DNA of 10,485 nucleotides from an uncultured Blastococcus sp. (GTDB lineage Bacteria > Actinomycetota > Actinomycetes > Mycobacteriales > Antricoccaceae), in NCBI GenBank assembly GCA_946221975.1, contig CAMIGT010000018.1, positions 1-10,485 on the forward strand, in the 5' to 3' direction. The position numbers were made by a program, and so were the translations under genes. The notes under the pieces are model-generated. The model was not told the DNA's origin. It made no database searches and worked only from the letters and a program-made list of their open reading frames with translations. Of the stretch, positions 6,222-10,485 are shown piece after piece; the first letter of the stretch is position 1; every line of letters starts with the position of its first letter.

Positions 6222-7862
6222 TTACCGGTCGGAGAGCAGGCGCTGCTTGCCGCCGTACTTCAGCTCGCCGAGATCGCTCATGTCGACCTCGATCACCATC
6301 GGACCGTCCGAGGCGACCGACTCGGCAAACGCGTCATCGAACTCCTCCGGCGTACTCACCCGGGTCGAGGCGATGCCGCAGGCCTCGGCGAGCTTGGCGA
6401 AGTCTGGTGTCGCGAGGTCGACGTCGTGCAGCGGGCCGTCAAACGTCGCGCCCTGGATCTTGCGCAGGATCCCGTAACCGCGGTCGTTGAAGACGATCAC
6501 GGTCAGCGGCAGGTTGTACTGCGCGAGCACCGGCAGGTCACCGATCGACAGCATGATGCCGCCGTCGCCGTGGATGCACACCGCACGCTCGCCGGCGCCG
6601 ATGGTCGCGCCGATCGCCAGCGGCAGGCCCGGGCCGATCGCGTTGGAGACCGGCATCATCGACGTACGGCTGGTCAGGATCGGCAGCAGCCGGTTGCCCC
6701 AGACGTACGCCGGGACGGTCGCGTCGCGCACCACCGGACCCGCCGCCGGCAGGTGCCGCCGGATCGAGTCCATGATCGCGACCCACTTCTCGCCCATGAG
6801 GTCGCGGACGCCGGCCTGCGCCTCGTCGCGCGCCTTCTGCGCGGTCGCGAGCCAGTCGCCGTCGGCGTCAGTCGCGCTCACCGCCGCGCTCAGCGCCTCG
6901 ATCGCATCAAGCGCGTCGGCGTTGACGCGTACCGCGGTGCGGTAGTTGCGGTCGAAGTTCTCCGGGTCGACATCGACGTGGATCAGCTGCGTGCCAAGGG
7001 GAATCGTCCAGCCGTTGAGGTTGACCATGTGGAAGTGGGTGCCGATGGCGAGTACGACGTCGGCCTCCTTGAGCAGCCCGATGATCGGCTTCTCGTTGAC
7101 CAGCGCGCCGATGCAGAGCTCGTGGTCCTCGGCAATCGCGCCGCGACCGGCCTGCGAGGTGACCACCGGGATCTGCAGCTGCTCGGCCAGCGCCTGCAGC
7201 GCGTCGGCGGCGCCGGCGTGGTTGACGCCGCCGCCGGCCCAGAGCACCGGGCGCTTCGCCGAGCGCAGCAGCTCGGCGGCCTTCTCGATCTCGGCAGGAT
7301 CGGCCGGCGTACGCCGTACCTCGACCTCGGCCGGCTCCTCGAAGTCGAACTCGGCGTACTGGAAGTCGATCGGGATCTCGACGGCCGTCGGTGCGGGACG
7401 ACCGGACATCGCCGTGCGCCCGGCTGCGACGATGTCATCGACGAGGTCTGCGGTCCGGCGGACCGACCAGGCCTGGCGGGTCATCGACTGCAGGTAGGCC
7501 ATCTGCTCGTCGGCCTCGTGCAGGAACGCGCGGCCCTGCCCGTAGAACTTCGACTCGACCTGGCCGGTGAGCATGAGCACGCGCGAGGAGGCGAACCGCG
7601 CCTCGAAGAGCCCACCCGCGGCGTTGGCCGCGCCGGGACCGGTCGAGGTGATCGCCACGCCGAGCTTGCCGGTCGCCCGCGAGTAGCCGTCGGCGGCATG
7701 CGTGGCGTTTTGCTCGTGGCGGCAGTCGATGATCTTGATCGAGCCGTCGCGCTCGATCGCATCGAGGATGGGCAGGTTGTGCACCGACGCGATCGAGAAG
7801 ACCGTGTCGACGCCGAGTGCCTTGAGGGCGGCAACGACCGCGTCTCCACCGGATCCGCGCAT
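6222..7862 (-). CDS. Thiamine-diphosphate-dependent enzyme, acetolactate synthase/benzoylformate decarboxylase superfamily
   Basis: This is a soluble 546-aa ThDP enzyme of the 2-oxoacid decarboxylase/carboligase type, usual length 540-600. The N-terminal pyrimidine-binding domain holds the cofactor-activating glutamate E50 in RHEQNATHAADGYSRATGK, then TSTGPGAANAAGG. The middle domain spans about 190-330 (RPVLWAGGGVNHAGA, VDVDPENFDRNY). The C-terminal diphosphate domain has GDGG at 432-435 and N459 in VFNDRGYG, the Mg/ThDP motif, followed by TPDFAKLAEACG. The substrate cannot be assigned. No ilvN small subunit, catabolic genes or transporter lie next to it, and the text NDRGYGILRKIQ differs from the classic NNxxLGMV of IlvB, so biosynthetic acetolactate synthase is unlikely. 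The ATG start has GAAAGGTG a few bases upstream. It is 56 bp downstream of yccF on the same strand and may be partly co-transcribed. Confidence 0.9.
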   Translation of the reverse strand: MRGSGGDAVVAALKALGVDTVFSIASVHNLPILDAIERDGSIKIIDCRHEQNATHAADGYSRATGKLGVAITSTGPGAANAAGGLFEARFASSRVLMLTGQVESKFYGQGRAFLHEADEQMAYLQSMTRQAWSVRRTADLVDDIVAAGRTAMSGRPAPTAVEIPIDFQYAEFDFEEPAEVEVRRTPADPAEIEKAAELLRSAKRPVLWAGGGVNHAGAADALQALAEQLQIPVVTSQAGRGAIAEDHELCIGALVNEKPIIGLLKEADVVLAIGTHFHMVNLNGWTIPLGTQLIHVDVDPENFDRNYRTAVRVNADALDAIEALSAAVSATDADGDWLATAQKARDEAQAGVRDLMGEKWVAIMDSIRRHLPAAGPVVRDATVPAYVWGNRLLPILTSRTSMMPVSNAIGPGLPLAIGATIGAGERAVCIHGDGGIMLSIGDLPVLAQYNLPLTVIVFNDRGYGILRKIQGATFDGPLHDVDLATPDFAKLAEACGIASTRVSTPEEFDDAFAESVASDGPMVIEVDMSDLGELKYGGKQRLLSDR

Positions 7863-7867
7863 GACTA

Positions 7868-7875
7868 CACCTTTC
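7868..7875 (-). promoter_or_regulatory. Ribosome binding site of the ThDP enzyme
   Basis: On the minus strand GAAAGGTG lies 5 nt before the ATG at 7862, with AGG about 7 nt away. It supports the chosen start. Confidence 0.6.
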
Positions 7876-7892
7876 GTCGTACTCCTCGGGTA

Positions 7893-7898
7893 ATCCTA
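7893..7898 (-). promoter_or_regulatory. Possible -10 box for the ThDP enzyme gene
   Basis: TAGGAT on the minus strand fits the TANNAT -10 pattern of actinomycete housekeeping promoters, and sits 30 bases before the ATG. The -35 position shows only a weak TGAGTC at a 17-bp spacing. It would give the gene its own promoter in the 56-bp gap after yccF. Confidence 0.3.
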
Positions 7899-7918
7899 GA
7901 ACGCCGCTCTGCTGCGAC

Positions 7919-8326
7919 TCAGACGCCGAAGGTGCGCAGCTCCGGTACGACGGAGTCCGAGGGCACGATCTCCTTGCCCAGCGGCAGAAGCGAGACCGGG
8001 ATCAGCTTGAAGTTCGCCAGCCCCAAAGGGATCCCGATGATCGTCAGGCACTGCGCGATGCCGGTGATGACGTGCCCGAGCGCCAGCCACCAGCCGGCGA
8101 GGATCAGCCAGATGATGTTGCCGACCCCGGACGCGACACCCGCCGTGCGCTTGTCGACGACGCTGCGCCCGAACGGCCAGAGCGCGTAGAGGCCGATCCG
8201 GAACGACGCGATGCCAAACGGGATCGTGATGATCAGGATGCACATCACGATCCCGGCGAGCAGGTAGCCCAGAAACAGCCAGAACCCGCCGAATACCAGC
8301 CAGATCAGATTCAGAATCAGCCGCAC
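7919..8326 (-). CDS. yccF: YccF family inner-membrane protein
   Basis: This 135-aa hydrophobic protein belongs to the YccF domain family (formerly DUF307), predicted to be integral to the cytoplasmic membrane; its function is unknown. It is a tandem duplication: NLIWLVFGGFWLFLGY through IPFGIASFRIGLYALWPFGR (6-54) matches NIIWLILAGWWLALGH through IPLGLANFKLIPVSLLPLGK (70-118), offset by 64 residues. Each half offers about two membrane segments, joined by a short polar linker with DKRTAG. The C-terminal tail from about 119 is hydrophilic. Start is GTG at 8326, preceded on the minus strand by GGGAGGG with a 5-nt spacer; no ATG is available at the right place. It lies downstream of the copper ATPase gene, separated by a hairpin, and upstream of the ThDP enzyme. 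Confidence 0.92.
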   Translation of the reverse strand: MRLILNLIWLVFGGFWLFLGYLLAGIVMCILIITIPFGIASFRIGLYALWPFGRSVVDKRTAGVASGVGNIIWLILAGWWLALGHVITGIAQCLTIIGIPLGLANFKLIPVSLLPLGKEIVPSDSVVPELRTFGV

Positions 8327-8331
8327 GTATG

Positions 8332-8338
8332 CCCTCCC
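8332..8338 (-). promoter_or_regulatory. Ribosome binding site of yccF
   Basis: GGGAGGG on the minus strand, 5 nt before the GTG at 8326. It decides this GTG as the start. Confidence 0.6.
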
Positions 8339-8377
8339 GCAGTCGCCGCCACGCTACCCGCTCCGCCGCGACGCTCG

Positions 8378-8446
8378 CCAAAATGGACGAGAGCGGCTAC
8401 CCCGTGCCATATATGGACGCGACCCCCTCGCTCTCGTCCATTTTGG
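8378..8446. repeat. Perfect 18-bp inverted repeat with a palindrome in the loop
   Basis: CCAAAATGGACGAGAGCG (8378-8395) is exactly inverted at 8429-8446, with a 33-nt loop. The loop holds the palindrome CCATATATGG (8407-8416). The segment starting GCCATATATGGACG (8406 on) is also an imperfect direct copy of GCCAAAATGGACG (8377 on). The structure starts 12 bases past the ATPase stop and lies 51 bases before yccF, so it may be a terminator. The even arms and nested third copy also suit a dispersed REP-like element or an operator. Confidence 0.85.
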
Positions 8447-8458
8447 TCGGGGGCGCAG

Positions 8459-10485
8459 TTAGCGTGACGCGGCGTCCGGGCGCAGGTCGACTCGCCGCAG
8501 CAGCTGCGCGTTGAGTGCGACGACCACGGTCGACAGCGACATCAGGATCGCGCCAACCGACATCGGCATCACGAACCCGACCGGGGCGAGTACGCCGGCC
8601 GCCAGCGGCACCGAGATCAGGTTGTAGCCTGCGGCCCACCAGAGGTTCTGCTTCATCTTGCGGTACGCCGCCTCCGACAGCCGGATGACCGCCACCACCG
8701 AGCGCGGGTCGTCGCTGGCCAGGATGACCCCGGCCGAGGCGATCGCGACGTCCGTGCCGGCGCCGATCGCGATCCCGACGTCCGCGGCAGCGAGCGCGGG
8801 GGCGTCGTTGACGCCGTCGCCGACCATCGCGACCTTCAGCCCTTCGGACTGCAGCTCGCGCACCTTGGCGGCCTTGTCCTCGGGCCGGACCCCGGCGAAG
8901 AACCGGTCGATCCCGAGCTCGGCGGCGACGGCGCGAGCGACCGGTTCGGCGTCGCCGGTGATCATCACGACCTGGATGCCGCGCTGGTGCAGCTCGTCGA
9001 TGGCCTGTCGCGACTCCGCGCGGATCTCGTCGGACAGCGCGAGCGCCCCGACGACCTCGCCGTTGCGCAGCACGTGCAGGACGGTCGCCCCGCGGTCGTG
9101 CCAGGCGCTCGCGGCGGGCAGCTCCGGGGCGCCGTACTGCTCAAGCAGCCGCGGCCCGCCGACCTGGATCTGCTGACCGTCGACGGTCGCCTGCACGCCG
9201 ACGGCGGGCGACGAGCTGAAGTCCGAAGCACGCGGCACCCGCACGCCCCGGTCGGCGGCCGCCCGGACGATGGCTTTGGCCAGCGGGTGCTCGCTGTCGG
9301 CCTCGGCCGCCGCCGCGAGCGCGACAAGCTCGTCGTCGGACAGCCCGGCGGCGGTCGCGACGTCGGTGACGGTCGGCGCGCCCTTGGTCAGCGTCCCGGT
9401 CTTGTCAAAGAGCACCGCGTTGACGGTCCGCATGCTTTCCAGCGCGAGCCGGTCCTTGACGAGTACGCCGGCGCGCGCCGCGCGCTCGGTCGCAATCGAC
9501 ACCACGAGCGGGATCGCCAGGCCGAGGGCGTGCGGGCAGGCGATGACCAGGACGGTGATGGTGCGCACGACGGCCTCGTCCGGCTGCCCGGCGATGGTCC
9601 AGGCGATCGCGGTGATGATCGCCGAGCCGAGGGCAAACCAGAACAGCCAGCCGGCGGCCTTGTCGGCGAGACGCTGAGCGCGCGAGCTGGAGTTCTGGGC
9701 GTCGGCGACCAGCCGCTGGATGCCGGCGAGCGTGGTGTCGTCGCCGGTCGCGGTGATCTCGACTCGCAGGCCCGAGTCGGTCGCGACGGTGCCGGCGGTG
9801 ACGTCGTCGCCGACCGACTTCGCGACCGGAGCCGACTCGCCGGTGACCATCGACTCGTCCATCGACGCGCGTCCGTCGACGATCCGGCCGTCGGCCGGCA
9901 CGCTCGCCCCGGGGCGTACGACAACGATGTCGCCGACGCGCAGCTCGTCCGGGCGCACCGTGACGATCTGGTCGCCCTCGACGCGCTCGGCCTCGTCGGG
10001 CAGCAGCGCGGCGAGCGAGTCCAGCGCCGAGGTGGTCTGCGCGAGCGAGCGCATCTCGATCCAGTGCCCGAGCAGCATGATCACGATGAGCAGCGCCAGC
10101 TCCCACCAGAAGTCGAGGGAGTGGTCGAGTACGCCGAGCGAAGCGCCCCACGACGCGACGAACGCGACGGTGATCGCGAGCCCGATCAGCAGCATCATGC
10201 CCGGCTTGCGGGCCTTGATCTCACTGACCGCGCCGGTCAGGAACGGCCGCCCGCCCCAGACGTACATCACGGTGCCGAGCACCGGCGAGACCCACTCGAT
10301 GCCGGGGATGTCCGGCAGCGAGTAGCCCAGCAGCATCGCGAACATGCCCGACAGGGCGACCACCGGGATCGCCATCACGAGCATCACCCAGAAGAGGCGC
10401 CGGAACATCCCGACGTGATCGCCGTGCCCACCGTGCCCGCCGTGCCCACCGTGCCCGCCGTGCCCGCCGTGCCCGCCGTGCCCGC
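8459..10485 (-). CDS. copB: Copper-type P1B-3 ATPase (CopB-like), N-terminus cut by window edge
   Basis: This is an integral membrane P-type ATPase that exports copper (or silver) from the cytoplasm using ATP. The frame stays open to the window end. Numbered from the ATG at 10408, it shows the actuator TGES (189-192), the transmembrane metal-site CPH (291-293), the phosphorylation motif DKTGTLT with D335, the nucleotide-binding His-Pro (374-375), and GDGVNDAP (530-537). The last helices carry GYN (594-596) and MSLST (623-627), which with CPH define subgroup P1B-3, distinct from CPC-type CopA. Upstream of that ATG the frame encodes seven GGH-type repeats and HVG, a histidine-rich metal-binding tail typical of CopB, so the ATG is internal. 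No CXXC domain is seen. A copper-responsive regulator may lie beyond the window. Stop is TAA, followed by the 8378-8446 hairpin. Confidence 0.93.
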   Translation of the reverse strand, partial: GHGGHGGHGGHGGHGGHGGHGDHVGMFRRLFWVMLVMAIPVVALSGMFAMLLGYSLPDIPGIEWVSPVLGTVMYVWGGRPFLTGAVSEIKARKPGMMLLIGLAITVAFVASWGASLGVLDHSLDFWWELALLIVIMLLGHWIEMRSLAQTTSALDSLAALLPDEAERVEGDQIVTVRPDELRVGDIVVVRPGASVPADGRIVDGRASMDESMVTGESAPVAKSVGDDVTAGTVATDSGLRVEITATGDDTTLAGIQRLVADAQNSSSRAQRLADKAAGWLFWFALGSAIITAIAWTIAGQPDEAVVRTITVLVIACPHALGLAIPLVVSIATERAARAGVLVKDRLALESMRTVNAVLFDKTGTLTKGAPTVTDVATAAGLSDDELVALAAAAEADSEHPLAKAIVRAAADRGVRVPRASDFSSSPAVGVQATVDGQQIQVGGPRLLEQYGAPELPAASAWHDRGATVLHVLRNGEVVGALALSDEIRAESRQAIDELHQRGIQVVMITGDAEPVARAVAAELGIDRFFAGVRPEDKAAKVRELQSEGLKVAMVGDGVNDAPALAAADVGIAIGAGTDVAIASAGVILASDDPRSVVAVIRLSEAAYRKMKQNLWWAAGYNLISVPLAAGVLAPVGFVMPMSVGAILMSLSTVVVALNAQLLRRVDLRPDAASR
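10424..10485 (-). repeat. 9-bp tandem repeat encoding His-Gly-Gly units
   Basis: On the plus strand GTGCCCRCC (R is G or A) recurs seven times in frame and runs off the window end. It encodes HGG repeats on the minus strand; another His follows at 10415-10417. Two of the units use ACC instead of GCC, a synonymous glycine change. The repeat is prone to copy-number change. Confidence 0.85.

Noticed and set aside
6162..8189. A 675-codon open frame on the plus strand opposite the ThDP enzyme and yccF
   Set aside because: Its product is Arg/Asp/His-rich and low in complexity, a typical antisense shadow in high-GC DNA. The minus-strand genes have clear family motifs.
8407..8416. CCATATATGG as a CArG-box-type factor site
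   Set aside because: That is a eukaryotic MADS-box site. The match is a product of the palindrome and has no bacterial meaning.
10424..10485. CRISPR or intergenic satellite
   Set aside because: The repeat is in frame with the ATPase and encodes a His-rich tail known for this family.
1..10485. Defence island or mobile element
   Set aside because: No nuclease, toxin-antitoxin, transposase, integrase or att-like direct repeat was found on either strand.

Overview
The window is about 10.5 kb of very GC-rich DNA, dense in genes with short spacers. GTG and TTG starts, strong use of G/C-ending codons and the protein families present point to the chromosome of a high-GC actinomycete. I cannot name a genus. 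No rRNA, tRNA, CRISPR array, transposase, phage gene or recognisable defence system is visible. The window reads as ordinary chromosomal housekeeping and stress genes with some unusual details.

Layout, left to right. (1) Bases 1-625, plus strand: the 3' part of a short-chain dehydrogenase/reductase gene, closed by a strong GC hairpin (641-682) that it shares with the converging gene. (2) Bases 792-3492, minus strand: a two-gene unit, a divergent glucose-6-phosphate dehydrogenase (zwf-like) followed after a 1-base gap by a class I CPD photolyase. (3) Bases 3599-4516, plus strand, divergent from zwf: a single-domain voltage-gated cation channel of the bacterial NaChBac/Nav type with pore sequence TLEAWPD. 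(4) Bases 4697-6089, plus strand: a DUF2252 gene whose frame is broken near 5799 by what looks like one extra G. (5) Bases 6090-6221: a convergent spacer carrying three exact tandem copies of a 14-bp unit inside a longer repeat-like block. (6) Bases 6222-8326, minus strand: a YccF-family membrane protein gene, then a thiamine-diphosphate-dependent enzyme of the acetolactate synthase/benzoylformate decarboxylase superfamily. (7) Bases 8378-8446: a perfect 18-bp inverted repeat with a 10-bp palindrome in its loop. (8) Bases 8459 to the window end, minus strand: a copper-type P1B-3 ATPase (CPH motif) with a His-Gly-Gly repeat at its N-terminus. Its start lies beyond the window.

How the genes may work together. 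The clearest functional pairing is zwf with photolyase, an NADPH-producing enzyme and a light-driven DNA repair flavoenzyme, which are probably co-transcribed and translationally coupled. The photolyase, copper exporter and cation channel would all fit an exposed, stressful habitat, but that is inference. The items most worth a second look are the nested inverted repeat at 8378-8446, the 14-bp tandem repeat block, the DUF2252 frameshift, the channel filter, the substituted lysines in the zwf product, and the local excess of the 7-mer GAGTACG/CGTACTC.
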